NCBI GenBank assembly: GCA_963714795.1
Contig: CAVQPS010000010.1
Coordinates: 248,001-312,000 of the forward strand
Direction of reading: 5' to 3'
Length of the DNA stretch: 64,000 nt
Source: DATIXJ01 sp963714795
GTDB taxonomy: Bacteria > Bacteroidota > Ignavibacteria > UBA10030 > SZUA-254
Of this stretch, positions 7,923 through 16,129 are shown piece after piece (positions within the stretch are counted from its first letter, which is position 1; the number at the start of each line of letters is the position of its first letter). The position numbers and the translations under genes were made by a program. The notes under the pieces were generated by a model. It searched no databases. It was not told the origin of the DNA and worked only from the letters and a program-made list of their open reading frames with translations.

Positions 7923-8609
7923 ATGAAACACCGGGCAGTCATCATTCTCGCATTGAGCTTCTTATTCCTCTTTCAGAATTTACATTCACAGGATTTCCTT
8001 CACGAATCCAAAGCCGACCGTGATGCGCGGATGCAATGGTGGCGCGATGCACGCTTCGGTCTGTTCATTCATTGGGGATTGTATTCGATCCCTGCCGGTG
8101 AATGGGACGGCAAGTACGATTACGGTGAGTGGATACGAAATTCCGCTCACATTCCTGTCGAACAGTATGATAAATTTGTCGACCAATTCAACCCGGTCAA
8201 ATTCGATCCGCAGGAATGGGTGCGGATGGCAAAAGATGCCGGCATGAAGTATATCGTGATCACGTCGAAGCATCATGACGGATTCTGTTTATTCGATACG
8301 AAATATACCGATTTCAACGTGATGCACACGCCGTTCAAGCGGGATATCCTGAAAGAACTTTCCGATGCATGTCACAAAGACAGCATCACAATGTGCTTCT
8401 ACCATTCGATCATGGACTGGCATGAACCCGATTATCTTCCGCGAAGAGATTGGGAAACAGGTCGCTCCACCGAGGGCGCAAACTTCGATCGCTACGTCCT
8501 GCACATGAAAAATCAGTTGAAGGAATTACTGACCAACTACGGCAACATCGGCGTACTCTGGTTCGACGGCGAATGGGAATCGACATGGAACGCAGACGTA
8601 CGGCAATGA
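7923..8609 (+). CDS. Alpha-L-fucosidase (GH29), N-terminal part (frameshifted)
   Basis: Exported retaining alpha-L-fucosidase. A signal peptide (MKHRAVIILALSFLFLFQNLHSQ) is followed by the GH29 TIM barrel: WWRDARFGLFIHWGLYS, ITSKHHDGFCLFDTKY, and the nucleophile block VLWFDGEW with Asp at ~residue 215, all canonical. The frame ends at TGA 8607-8609 but the protein continues in the next frame (GNDLYNYVRTLQPN), so a one-base indel lies around 8590-8602, shortly after the nucleophile. It removes human-readable fucose from glycans or host/plant polysaccharides in characterised relatives. ATG chosen because it starts a complete signal peptide. Confidence 0.88.
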   Translation: MKHRAVIILALSFLFLFQNLHSQDFLHESKADRDARMQWWRDARFGLFIHWGLYSIPAGEWDGKYDYGEWIRNSAHIPVEQYDKFVDQFNPVKFDPQEWVRMAKDAGMKYIVITSKHHDGFCLFDTKYTDFNVMHTPFKRDILKELSDACHKDSITMCFYHSIMDWHEPDYLPRRDWETGRSTEGANFDRYVLHMKNQLKELLTNYGNIGVLWFDGEWESTWNADVRQ

Positions 8610-8682
8610 TCTTTATAATTATGTCCGCACTCTTCAGCCAAACATCATCATCAATAACCGAGTCGGTGCGGGACGAACAGGC

Positions 8683-9984
8683 ATGGAAGGAATGAACAAG
8701 GAAGGCGAATTCTCCGGCGATTACGGAACACCCGAACAGGAAATCCCGGCAACCGGTCTCCCCGACGTCGATTGGGAAACATGCATGACGATGAATGATC
8801 ATTGGGGGTACAACAAAACGGACATGGATTTCAAGTCCTCGAAGGAACTGCTTCGCAATCTCGCCGACATTGCTTCGAAAGGCGGAAATTTTCTTTTGAA
8901 TGTCGGTCCGACTGCGGAAGGAGTTTTCCCGCCGACCAGCATTCAACGGCTCAAAGATATCGGAGCTTGGATGCACCTCAACAGCGATGCCATTTATGGA
9001 ACAAAGGCAAGCCCGTTCAAACAGCTTGCGTGGGGCCGTTGCACTCAAAAACAAATAGGCAATACCACACTGCTCTATCTTCATGTTTTCGATTGGCCTG
9101 CAAATGGCAAGCTCGTTGTCCCCGGAATTCTGAACGAACCTAAAGCAGCATATTTGCTTGCGGATGCCGGTAAATCACATCTGACCGTTTCTCGTGAAGA
9201 AGATGCGCTGGTCATTGATGTTCCGACTGAATCACCGGATTCCATCAACAGCATTGTCGTTCTTGATGTCGCTGGAAAACCGGATATCAGTAATCCTCCG
9301 AAAATCTTTGCAGACTTCGACATCTTCACGGACGAAATGAACGTTTCTGTTACTTCTGATCGGGAAAATGTTGAACTCCATTATACGTTGGATGGCAATT
9401 TACCGACTGCCGATTCAAAATTGGTCACAGGTCCGATTCAAATCCGAAATACGACAATTGTTTCTGCACGATGTTTTCGTGACGGCAAACCGGTAAGCGG
9501 TTCATCCGATATGAAATTCACAAAAGTGATTCCTCATCCGGCTCTTACTATTCAGGAATTATCGGAAGGCATCAGATATTCGTACTATGAAGGAGATTGG
9601 GACAGTTTGCCGGATTTTCAATCGATGAAAGCGATCAAAGAAGGCATATTACCGAATTTTAACTTATCAATGAAACTCAAGCCGGAATATTTCGGAATCG
9701 ATTACACAGGATATATCAAAATTCCGAAAGACGGCGTTTACGGATTTTATCTTGGATCGGATGACGGAAGCCGGCTGTACATCGATGATTCTCTGGCGGT
9801 CGATAACGATGGACTTCACAGCATGAATGAACAAATCGGCGTCGTGCCGCTTGCGGCGGGCATGCATTCCGTTCGAATCGGATTTTTCCAAAAGACCGGC
9901 GGCGTCGGATTGAATCTATCGTACAAAGGTCCGGGCATCGAAAAAAAGCCCATCCCATCGGACATATTATTCTACAAGAAATAA
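8683..9984 (+). CDS. Alpha-L-fucosidase C-terminal part with CHB_HEX-like and PA14-like domains
   Basis: Second part of the fucosidase; homology in this frame begins near 8600, before the ATG at 8683, so that ATG is internal. It contains the rest of the barrel (GEFSGDYGTPEQEIP, MNDHWGYNK, LLLNVGPTAEG-like GNFLLNVGPTAEG), then a beta-sandwich, a chitobiase C-terminal-like module (VELHYTLDGNLPTADSKL, typical of the CHB_HEX domain) and a PA14-like carbohydrate-binding module (GVYGFYLGSDDGSRLYIDD). The whole repaired protein is ~685 residues. The modular tail suggests binding of complex glycans at the cell surface. Confidence 0.85.
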   Translation: MEGMNKEGEFSGDYGTPEQEIPATGLPDVDWETCMTMNDHWGYNKTDMDFKSSKELLRNLADIASKGGNFLLNVGPTAEGVFPPTSIQRLKDIGAWMHLNSDAIYGTKASPFKQLAWGRCTQKQIGNTTLLYLHVFDWPANGKLVVPGILNEPKAAYLLADAGKSHLTVSREEDALVIDVPTESPDSINSIVVLDVAGKPDISNPPKIFADFDIFTDEMNVSVTSDRENVELHYTLDGNLPTADSKLVTGPIQIRNTTIVSARCFRDGKPVSGSSDMKFTKVIPHPALTIQELSEGIRYSYYEGDWDSLPDFQSMKAIKEGILPNFNLSMKLKPEYFGIDYTGYIKIPKDGVYGFYLGSDDGSRLYIDDSLAVDNDGLHSMNEQIGVVPLAAGMHSVRIGFFQKTGGVGLNLSYKGPGIEKKPIPSDILFYKK

Positions 9985-9987
9985 ATT

Positions 9988-10086
9988 ATGAAACGAATTT
10001 CATTGATCCTTCTTGCGTTGAGTGTGACAGTCATTATCTTTTCATTTCTCTTACAAATGACTCTGGGACATTGTCCCGTCCCATAA
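9988..10086 (+). CDS. Possible 32-residue membrane peptide
   Basis: Short frame 4 bp after the fucosidase stop: MKRISLILLALSVTVIIFSF followed by a short tail ending CPVP. It is essentially one hydrophobic helix with a basic N-terminus, like an isolated signal peptide. No ribosome-binding site is evident and I do not recognise it; it may be a remnant of an exported protein. Confidence 0.25.
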   Translation: MKRISLILLALSVTVIIFSFLLQMTLGHCPVP

Positions 10087-10101
10087 TATTTTGAGAAGTA
10101 C

Positions 10102-10602
10102 ATGAATCCGAAACGAACAATTTTCATTCTGCTTGTCGCCATCGTATGCGGGCAAGTGCTGTATTACCATCCGCAAATGCCGGAAACGGTGATGTCGCAT
10201 TTCGATGCGGCGGGCACGCCCAATGGCTGGATGTCGAAAGATATGTTCTTCTTTTTTTATGGTGTACTCTTTCTGCTGATGACGATTTTCGCGATCGGCT
10301 TACCGCGGTATATCGAACGCCTTCCAACGTCACTCATCAACCTGCCGAATAAGGAATACTGGCTTTCGCCGGAACACCGTTGTGCTACGATGGACATGTT
10401 GCGAAGTCAACTTACATGGTTCGGCCTTAGTGTGTTGGCGTTCATCGTCATCGTCATGCAATTCGCCATCGTCGCAAATATTTCACCTGATCAGACGTTT
10501 TCATCCGGGACCATTTTGATAATACTCGGGATATTTCTTGCCGGAACATTGATCTGGTCGATCAATATGATTCGTCAATTCACAAAAATTCCGCCGGCAT
10601 AA
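10102..10602 (+). CDS. DUF1648-type integral membrane protein
   Basis: 166-residue membrane protein with about four hydrophobic segments. The N-terminal part (PKRTIFILLVAIVCGQVLYYHPQMPETVMSHFDAAGTPNGWMSK) has the DUF1648 signature: a first helix followed by a loop with H-F-x-x-x-G-x-P-x-x-W. Family members are small membrane proteins sometimes joined to SdpI-like immunity domains. No enzymatic motif. Start ATG 10102 is followed directly by the first helix. A stand-alone gene between fucosidase and the cytochrome pair; role unknown. Confidence 0.7.
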   Translation: MNPKRTIFILLVAIVCGQVLYYHPQMPETVMSHFDAAGTPNGWMSKDMFFFFYGVLFLLMTIFAIGLPRYIERLPTSLINLPNKEYWLSPEHRCATMDMLRSQLTWFGLSVLAFIVIVMQFAIVANISPDQTFSSGTILIILGIFLAGTLIWSINMIRQFTKIPPA

Positions 10603-10629
10603 ATTCGACTAAAATATTCCTTAAAACCC

Positions 10630-10657
10630 TTGACAATCGCCGAAATATTTTTATATT
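10630..10657 (+). promoter_or_regulatory. Probable sigma70-like promoter before cytochrome c
   Basis: TTGACA at 10630-10635 and TATATT at 10652-10657, spacer 16 bp, in an AT-rich gap, ~110 bp upstream of the cytochrome c start. The same box types occur at the TetR promoter (42434-42462) and the three surface-gene promoters. Confidence 0.5.
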
Positions 10658-10767
10658 CATAAGCATTCTTCCGAAGCACGTATCACGAAGAATCTTTTCG
10701 GAAGAAACATTCCATCTGGTAAAAAGTAAAACTTAATAAATCTTTTTTCATTTTTAGAGGAATCACT

Positions 10768-11361
10768 ATGTTCAAACAAAGCTCGATTGTTCTTACCCTG
10801 TTGCTCGTCGGTACGGTTCTTATCGGAACGACGCAAGCATTCGGTCAAGCTAAATCCGCAAAACTCGGCATGTCGATGGTTTCCCGCGGTAAATACCTGA
10901 CAACAATTGCCGGATGCAACGATTGCCATTCACCGAAAGTTTTCACACCAATGGGACCGATGCCGGATACCACACAACTGCTTTCCGGACATCCCGGCAA
11001 AGCCACTCTTCCGCCGCTTCCAAACGGCGTCGTCGGAATGTCGCCGAATACATGGGGCGCAATTACCACTGCCGATTTGACCGCGTGGACGGGACCATGG
11101 GGAACATCGTTCGCAATGAACCTGACACCGGATAAAGAAACCGGACTCGGAAGCTGGTCCGAAGCGATGTTCATCAAAGCATTGCGCACAGGAAAACATA
11201 TGGGAACCGGAAGAGATATTCTTCCACCGATGCCGTGGCCCAGTTTCGCTCAAATGTCGGATGCTGATTTGAAAGCAGTCTTTGCTTATTTACAATCATT
11301 GAAACCGATTTCCAACGCAGTGCCGGATCCGGTGCCACCGGCAGCGCCACCACAGAAATAA
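10768..11361 (+). CDS. Exported monoheme cytochrome c family protein
   Basis: 197-residue periplasmic or outer-membrane-associated electron carrier. A signal peptide (to about residue 27, ...GTTQAFGQA) precedes one heme-binding motif CNDCH (residues 50-54) in the context GKYLTTIAGCNDCHSP; MPWPSFAQMSDADLKAVFAYLQSLKP is the usual C-terminal cytochrome c helix with candidate Met axial ligands. The pattern NLTPDKETGLGSWSEAMFIKALRTGKHMG matches cytochromes c of the alcohol/gluconate dehydrogenase type, but only one heme site is present. A Pro-rich tail ends the protein. GAGGAATC precedes the ATG. The next gene starts within 8 bp and is probably a functional partner. Confidence 0.88.
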   Translation: MFKQSSIVLTLLLVGTVLIGTTQAFGQAKSAKLGMSMVSRGKYLTTIAGCNDCHSPKVFTPMGPMPDTTQLLSGHPGKATLPPLPNGVVGMSPNTWGAITTADLTAWTGPWGTSFAMNLTPDKETGLGSWSEAMFIKALRTGKHMGTGRDILPPMPWPSFAQMSDADLKAVFAYLQSLKPISNAVPDPVPPAAPPQK

Positions 11362-11368
11362 TTCAGCC

Positions 11369-12184
11369 GTGAAGAAAATTTTTTCGTACGCAGGGGCGAT
11401 GAGATTCGTCGCCCTTGTGATACTACTCGTCATTTCCGGCACTGTTCTTTTCTGTCAGACGGGATACATTCCGAAAGAAGTCCGCGACGGCGGAACCATT
11501 ACCGGCAAAGTACTTCTTGACCATCCTCCGAAACAGATCGACCGGCTGGAAATATCGCAGGACACAAAATCATGCGGCATGGGCAAATCATCCCCACGGC
11601 TTGTCGTCGGAAAGGACCGCGGTGTCGCAAATGCCATTATTTATCTGGAAGGAATTTCATCGGGTAAGAAATTCTCCAGCGATCAACCATGTTTGCTCGC
11701 GCAACGCAACTGCGAATATTGTCCGCATGTGATGGTGGTTCCCGCCGGCAGTAAGCTCAATATCGTCAATGAAGATGCAGTCCTGCACAGCGTCCATTCG
11801 TATACAACTGAAAATTTCCAATCCGTTTTCAACATTGCGCAGCCGATCAAAGGACTGAAATCATGCACCAAAGCGCTCGATCATTGCGGCTTAATGATGA
11901 CAAAATGCGATGCAGGACATCCGTGGATGTCCGGATATATCATGGTCGCCCCTCATCCCTATTATACCGTTACCGACAACAACGGAAATTTTTCTCTCGA
12001 CAATATCCCACCAGGAACGTACACCCTGCACATGTGGCACGAAGGTGTGGCTATTGCAAATAAGGAATCGGAACGTGGAAAAGTGAAATCATATATATTC
12101 GAAGAACCGTACGAGCAGACGCAACAGGTGACAATCTCACCGAAATCAATAGCAACTGTCGATTTTACGTTTTCGCTCCGATAA
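11369..12184 (+). CDS. Exported protein with cupredoxin-like and carboxypeptidase-regulatory-like domains
   Basis: 271-residue secreted protein. Start is GTG 11369 (ATG 11399 is the alternative); an N-terminal hydrophobic segment ends near LFCQTG. The middle has VVPAGSKLNIVNEDAVLHSVHSY, the strand-loop pattern of cupredoxin-like domains with candidate ligand His residues, and Cys/His/Met-rich stretches (NCEYCPH; HCGLMMTKCDAGHPWMSG). The C-terminal part (YYTVTDNNGNFSLDNIPPGTYTLHMWHEG) is a CarbopepD/transthyretin-like beta sandwich. Together with the cytochrome 8 bp upstream it suggests a periplasmic redox pair; copper binding is an inference from residue pattern only. Confidence 0.7.
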   Translation: MKKIFSYAGAMRFVALVILLVISGTVLFCQTGYIPKEVRDGGTITGKVLLDHPPKQIDRLEISQDTKSCGMGKSSPRLVVGKDRGVANAIIYLEGISSGKKFSSDQPCLLAQRNCEYCPHVMVVPAGSKLNIVNEDAVLHSVHSYTTENFQSVFNIAQPIKGLKSCTKALDHCGLMMTKCDAGHPWMSGYIMVAPHPYYTVTDNNGNFSLDNIPPGTYTLHMWHEGVAIANKESERGKVKSYIFEEPYEQTQQVTISPKSIATVDFTFSLR

Positions 12185-12218
12185 ACGAATTCGTAACAAA
12201 GCCCGCCCGTCTTGCTGT

Positions 12219-12321
12219 CCCGCTCTTTGAGCGGGATTGTTCAGCATCTATAACGTGGTTTTCAACTTCGGGATAACGCTAACGCCGTCAGATTCCGAAC
12301 AAGAACATTTCGGAAAGACGG
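12219..12321 (+). terminator. Two stem-loops after the cupredoxin-like gene
   Basis: CCCGCTC-TTT-GAGCGGG (12219-12235) is a 7-bp perfect hairpin followed by ATTGTT; it resembles the core of repeat family B. A second hairpin pairs CCGTC/TTCCGA (12285-12298) with TCGGAA/ACGG (12310-12321). Neither has a long T-tract, so termination is only plausible. The rest of the 248-bp gap to the M49 gene shows no gene. Confidence 0.4.
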
Positions 12322-12432
12322 GGAATTGTTAATTGACACTCCACCATTATGCTTACGCTTGCTTTTTGTCGCTCCACCTCCTATCTTCATTCATCCCGAT
12401 AGTTCATTACGTTCACACAATTGAGGTATTGT

Positions 12433-14103
12433 ATGAAAACCCTGTTCACATTTCTCGCATGTTCCATCATTTTTTTATTGACATCCTGTATGAACCAACA
12501 ACAACCAGCATCAACACCGTCACCGCTTGCCGATAAGGCAAAGCGATTCGTTCCGACCGAAATCACCGCCGACGTTTCCAAACTTTCATACGGCGACCGT
12601 CAGGCGCTCGATAAACTGATCGAAGCGGCAAAGATTATGGATTCACTGTACCTTATTCAGAAATGGAGCGGCAGCATGGACTTGCTCGCGAAACTGCGCG
12701 CCGACAATACTCCCGCCGGAAAAGAAAAACTGAAATATTTCAATATCAATATGGGACCGTGGTCGGTGCTCGATCATGACGAACCGTTCATCGACGGCGT
12801 TTCCGAACATCCTGCCGGCGCAAATTATTATCCGGCAAATATGACGAAGGATGAATTCATGAAATGGGATTCCACTTTGTCGGACGACAAGAAAAAAGAA
12901 GCGGAAGGATTTTTCTACACGATCCGCCGCGACGAAAGCGGCAAGCTGATGACCGTTCCCTACAGCACCGAATATAAAACATATCTCGAACCCGCGTCAA
13001 AACTTCTGCACGAAGCCGCGGCACTCACGGACAACAAAACATTAAAAGATTTCCTCACCAAACGCGCCGATGCATTCCTCAGCAACGATTATTATGAAAG
13101 TGACATCGCGTGGATGGACCTCGACAGCCCCATCGAGCCGACGATCGGTCCGTACGAAGTGTATATGGACGAACTGTTCAACTACAAAGCGGCATTCGAA
13201 GCGTTCATCACGATCCGCGACGACGAAGAAACCGGCAAGCTCGCAAAGTTTGCCTCGTATCTCCAGGAAATTGAAAACAATTTGCCGATCGAAAAGAAAT
13301 ACCGCAACCCGAAACTCGGTGCGCTCGCACCGATCCGCGTCGTTGATGAAGTTGTGGTAGGCGGCGAATCGCATGGCGGCATACAGACTGCGGCATTCAA
13401 TCTCCCGAACGACGAACGTGTGACGCGTGAAAAAGGAAGTAAACGCGTCATGCTCAAGAACGTGCAGGAAGCAAAGTTCAACAAGATTCTTATCCCGATC
13501 ACCAACATCGCGGTCGACCAGAGCCAGCGCTCGCTCGTCTCATTCGAGCCGTTCTTCACGCATATCCTTGCGCACGAGCTGATGCACGGACTCGGTCCGC
13601 ACACGATCATGGTCAACGGCAAGCAAACCACCGTCCGGCAGGAAATGAAAGAACTCAGCTCCGCGTTCGAAGAAGCGAAAGCCGACATCTCCGGGCTTTT
13701 CTGCCTGCAATATTTGATCGATAAAGGCGTGATCGAGAAAACGTTTGAACAGCAATTGTATGCGACATATCTCGCCGGCACGTTCCGCTCGGTTCGCTTC
13801 GGCACGAACGATGCACACGGCAAAGGGATGGCGATGCAGTTTAATTATTTGACCGACGAAGGCGCATTCCAGTACGACAGCGAAGCCGGAACGTACAAAG
13901 TGAATTTCGACAAAGTGAAAGACGCCGTGAAGAAGCTTGTCGGCGATATTATGACCGCCCAGGCGGAAGGAAATTATGCCAAAGCGAAAGAGATGCTCGA
14001 CAAGTACGGCGTGGTCCGTCCCGAGATGCAAAAGGTGATGGACAAAATGAACGACCTCCCGACCGATATCGCACCGATGTTTCCGTTGGCGGAGGGAAAG
14101 TGA
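12433..14103 (+). CDS. M49 family peptidase (dipeptidyl-peptidase III-like) lipoprotein
   Basis: Zinc peptidase removing dipeptides from N-termini, here predicted as an exported lipoprotein: MKTLFTFLACSIIFLLTSC has a lipobox (LLTSC). The zinc site is HELMH (residues 381-385), followed by GLGPH, and the second motif is EEAKAD (413-418) supplying Glu. Eukaryotic DPP III has a six-residue HEXXGH motif; this protein has five-residue HEXXH, as described for the bacterial enzyme of Caldithrix abyssi. The N-terminal region (NMGPWSVLDHDEPFI) also matches the family. Start ATG 12433 is chosen over the in-frame upstream start because it opens the lipoprotein signal and follows GAGGTATTGT. Length ~556. 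Confidence 0.88.
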   Translation: MKTLFTFLACSIIFLLTSCMNQQQPASTPSPLADKAKRFVPTEITADVSKLSYGDRQALDKLIEAAKIMDSLYLIQKWSGSMDLLAKLRADNTPAGKEKLKYFNINMGPWSVLDHDEPFIDGVSEHPAGANYYPANMTKDEFMKWDSTLSDDKKKEAEGFFYTIRRDESGKLMTVPYSTEYKTYLEPASKLLHEAAALTDNKTLKDFLTKRADAFLSNDYYESDIAWMDLDSPIEPTIGPYEVYMDELFNYKAAFEAFITIRDDEETGKLAKFASYLQEIENNLPIEKKYRNPKLGALAPIRVVDEVVVGGESHGGIQTAAFNLPNDERVTREKGSKRVMLKNVQEAKFNKILIPITNIAVDQSQRSLVSFEPFFTHILAHELMHGLGPHTIMVNGKQTTVRQEMKELSSAFEEAKADISGLFCLQYLIDKGVIEKTFEQQLYATYLAGTFRSVRFGTNDAHGKGMAMQFNYLTDEGAFQYDSEAGTYKVNFDKVKDAVKKLVGDIMTAQAEGNYAKAKEMLDKYGVVRPEMQKVMDKMNDLPTDIAPMFPLAEGK

Positions 14104-14742
14104 AGAAGAATCATCAATCTTAAAAAATGCTTGATTTTGTATTGACGGTACCGTTATGAAATTGAAAAATTTGGCTGAACTGATAATAGCTCGAAATAAA
14201 ATCGATAAAAAAATCGATTCGATCATTAGAGCCAGGAAACTGGTCAATTAGTGAATTCATTGCTTCCAAAATTTTTGACATCAAGCTTGAGCAATCGCAT
14301 CGAACGGGGGAAGCGACGGAAAATTTCAAACCGGACACTTGCTCGAAATCAGTAAATGTGAAATTCTATTTAAAGAACTTAACAATCTGATGTTGCTAAA
14401 CATCAGCCAAATTATTATCTCGTAATGACTGGTCCAAGGGAAAATATTTTCAATTCACGATGGACGACAAGGCCAGTTACAATCGAATATTTTTTTGTTG
14501 AGCTAAAGACTTCTTAAATCCTTGCGACACGAAGGTTAAAATAGGCACAGAAACAGTCGCAAAGATTTTGGACAAGTTCCGAATTATTTCCCAACGTCAA
14601 TTGCAAAATAATAGCAATTTCAATGATAGCTTACTTTGCTTTCTATTTTCAAATCGCAATCATTCAACAATAATATGAATCGAAAGGAATATATTGTGGG
14701 CTCATGGTTTTATCATTGCGGTCACTCCGTCTCTGATTCAGT

Positions 14743-14847
14743 ATGGATTGCCCTAAGTGTGGAAGACCATTTGCAGATTCAAAAAATAATGAAATTATCT
14801 CAAAAAAGCGAAAATTACCAGCCGTCAAATTAATCAGATTATTTTAG
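14743..14847 (+). CDS. Possible 34-residue zinc-ribbon fragment
   Basis: ATG 14743 opens MDCPKCGRPFADSKNNEI and ends with a basic tail (KKRKLPAVKLIRLF). The CPKCGRPF start is a classic zinc-ribbon half site, but no second Cys pair follows, so this is likely a truncated or frameshifted remnant. No good ribosome-binding site. Confidence 0.25.
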   Translation: MDCPKCGRPFADSKNNEIISKKRKLPAVKLIRLF

Positions 14848-15018
14848 GCTTAATATTCAATAAGGTGGATTGAAAACAATTATTAGAGGAGAAACATCGA
14901 GCTGGGAAATTGTTATTTATTGATTGGCTAATTCTACTTCTTATTGCAATTTCCAATAAGAAATCATAATATAACCATATCCAAAAATTTCTAAAATTTA
15001 AAATATAAGGAAATATTC

Positions 15019-15171
15019 ATGATACATCGGTCATCAAATAACTTCGGGAGCGATTTTATGAAAACATTGACCAACTCAGAAATTTCAAGACAAGATTACG
15101 TTGATAACCTAATCTTTCAATCGATACAAAGTCTCAATCCTAACCAAACGACCGATCGAATGGGATATTGA
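15019..15171 (+). pseudogene. Small unrecognised ORF, probable gene remnant
   Basis: ATG 15019, 50 residues (MIHRSSNNFGSDFMKTLTNS then EISRQDYVDNLIFQSIQSLN). After the stop region, another frame continues plausibly as KRPIEWDIEQLRMTTIK, suggesting a one-base shift near 15140-15155 and a truncated longer gene. I cannot assign a family. Confidence 0.25.
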
Positions 15172-15195
15172 ACAGTTGCGCATGACCACAATAAA

Positions 15196-15210
15196 GACTA
15201 TATTATAGTC
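15196..15210 (+). promoter_or_regulatory. Palindromic operator before the toxin-antitoxin pair
   Basis: GACTATA-T-TATAGTC, 7-bp perfect arms around one base, 18 bp before the antitoxin ATG and just before its AAGGAG ribosome-binding site (15217-15222). Position and symmetry fit autoregulation by the antitoxin or the toxin-antitoxin complex. Confidence 0.55.
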
Positions 15211-15228
15211 GATACCAAGGAGACTCTC

Positions 15229-15519
15229 ATGAAATTAAGCACTGCTGTAAAACCGATCAGCTATCTGAAAGCCCACGCGTCGGAACTGATCCGGGAAATC
15301 ACCACGAGCCGGCAAGCGTTGATCGTCACGCATAACGGCGAGGCAAAGGTCGTGGTGCAGGACATACGGTCGTACGAGCGCATGATCGAGACGCTTGCAC
15401 TGCTCAAAATATTAACCCGCAGTAAGCAAAACATCAAACGCGGGAAAGCAAAAACACTGGATGCCACGTTCAAGAATTTAGAGAAACGAATCAAAGCATT
15501 CAACGATGAAAGAATATAA
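15229..15519 (+). CDS. Type II antitoxin, Phd/YefM family
   Basis: 96-residue antitoxin that binds its own promoter with the N-terminal half and neutralises the toxin with the C-terminal half. MKLSTAVKPISYLKAHASEL and VTHNGEAKVVVQDIRSYERM are the typical Phd/YefM strands and helices (T-x-N-G-x-x-x-x-V-x-x-x-x-x-Y). The Lys/Arg-rich C-terminal part (RSKQNIKRGKAKTLDATFKN) is the toxin-binding tail. The gene overlaps the toxin gene by 14 bp, the usual organisation. AAGGAG ribosome-binding site at 15217; palindromic operator upstream. Confidence 0.9.
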   Translation: MKLSTAVKPISYLKAHASELIREITTSRQALIVTHNGEAKVVVQDIRSYERMIETLALLKILTRSKQNIKRGKAKTLDATFKNLEKRIKAFNDERI

Positions 15520-15832
15520 TGTCATCGTCGACGTCGATGCAGAAGAGGATCTTTTTGAGATATACAGCTATGTCGCTCTGAACGATTCCATCGAGCAGGC
15601 GGACAAACTCTTTTCTTCACTGCGACGAACCTGTTACAAACTCAAAACATTACCGTTCCGCGGAAATATTCCGCCGGAGCTTTCTGAAATCGGGGTCATT
15701 GAATTCCGCGAACTGCATTTCAAGTCGTATAGAATCATGTACTCCATCGAGGCAACATCGGTACATATTCATTGCATCCTGGACGGGAGACGGGATGTAC
15801 AAACAATATTGCAAGAACGATTATTACGGTGA
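15506..15832 (+). CDS. Type II toxin, RelE/ParE superfamily
   Basis: 108-residue toxin of the RelE/ParE fold. The N-terminus YNVIVDVDAEEDLFEIYSYV is the ParE-like A-x-x-D-L-x-x-I-x-x-Y start; the core has KLKTLPFRGNIPPEL and FRELHFKSYRIMYSIE, and the C-terminal HIHCILDGRRDVQTIL matches the conserved I-x-x-x-x-x-x-R-R-D element. ParE types block gyrase and RelE types cleave mRNA on ribosomes; the sequence alone does not decide. It overlaps the antitoxin reading frame and appears intact, so the pair is probably functional. Confidence 0.88.
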   Translation: MKEYNVIVDVDAEEDLFEIYSYVALNDSIEQADKLFSSLRRTCYKLKTLPFRGNIPPELSEIGVIEFRELHFKSYRIMYSIEATSVHIHCILDGRRDVQTILQERLLR

Positions 15833-15888
15833 TGTTGCAAGCAACTTTCTCTTGAACTCATTATATTATTGTATTCAAGGAGATTCAT

Positions 15889-16110
15889 ATGCATAATGAC
15901 CTAAACTGCGAAATACAAAAACTCAGCATCCCCGAGCGCATCTTGCTCGTCGAGGATATTTGGGACAGCATTGCCCGCGAAAATGAAGCATTTGAATTAT
16001 CGCAAGCCCAGAAGGAGGAACTCGACAAACGTTCCCGATCCTTTCATGAGAATCCTTCGCAGGGCCGTTCATGGCAAGACATTAAAGCTGAATATCTCAA
16101 AACCAAATAG
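15889..16110 (+). CDS. Putative addiction-module component (antitoxin-like, TIGR02574 type)
   Basis: 73 residues with the characteristic LSIPERILLVEDIWDSIA start and QKEELDKRSRSFHENPSQGRSWQDIKAEYL end (aim: E-L-D-x-R, G-x-S-W-x-x-I/V-K). This family is normally the upstream antitoxin partner of a RelE/ParE toxin. Here no toxin follows; the next gene is a DUF1801 protein, so it is an orphan or has lost its partner. It lies 56 bp after the upstream toxin, and AAGGAGATTC precedes the ATG, so it could be co-expressed. Confidence 0.85.
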   Translation: MHNDLNCEIQKLSIPERILLVEDIWDSIARENEAFELSQAQKEELDKRSRSFHENPSQGRSWQDIKAEYLKTK

Positions 16111-16129
16111 ATGTCGACAGGAAACTACC

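Larger units (their letters stand above)
14104..15228. other. AT-rich gap with only small ORFs or gene remnants
   Basis: About 1.1 kb between the M49 gene and the toxin-antitoxin pair, clearly lower in GC than its surroundings. It holds no long open frame. Two small frames (14743-14847 and 15019-15171) look like remnants. Base composition and position next to addiction modules suggest acquired and decayed DNA. I see no hairpin terminator or RNA gene in it. Confidence 0.6.

Noticed and set aside
14636..14833. 65-codon frame in the AT-rich gap
   Set aside because: It has no ribosome-binding site, an unusual composition, and overlaps a better zinc-ribbon-like start in another frame; not supported as a gene.
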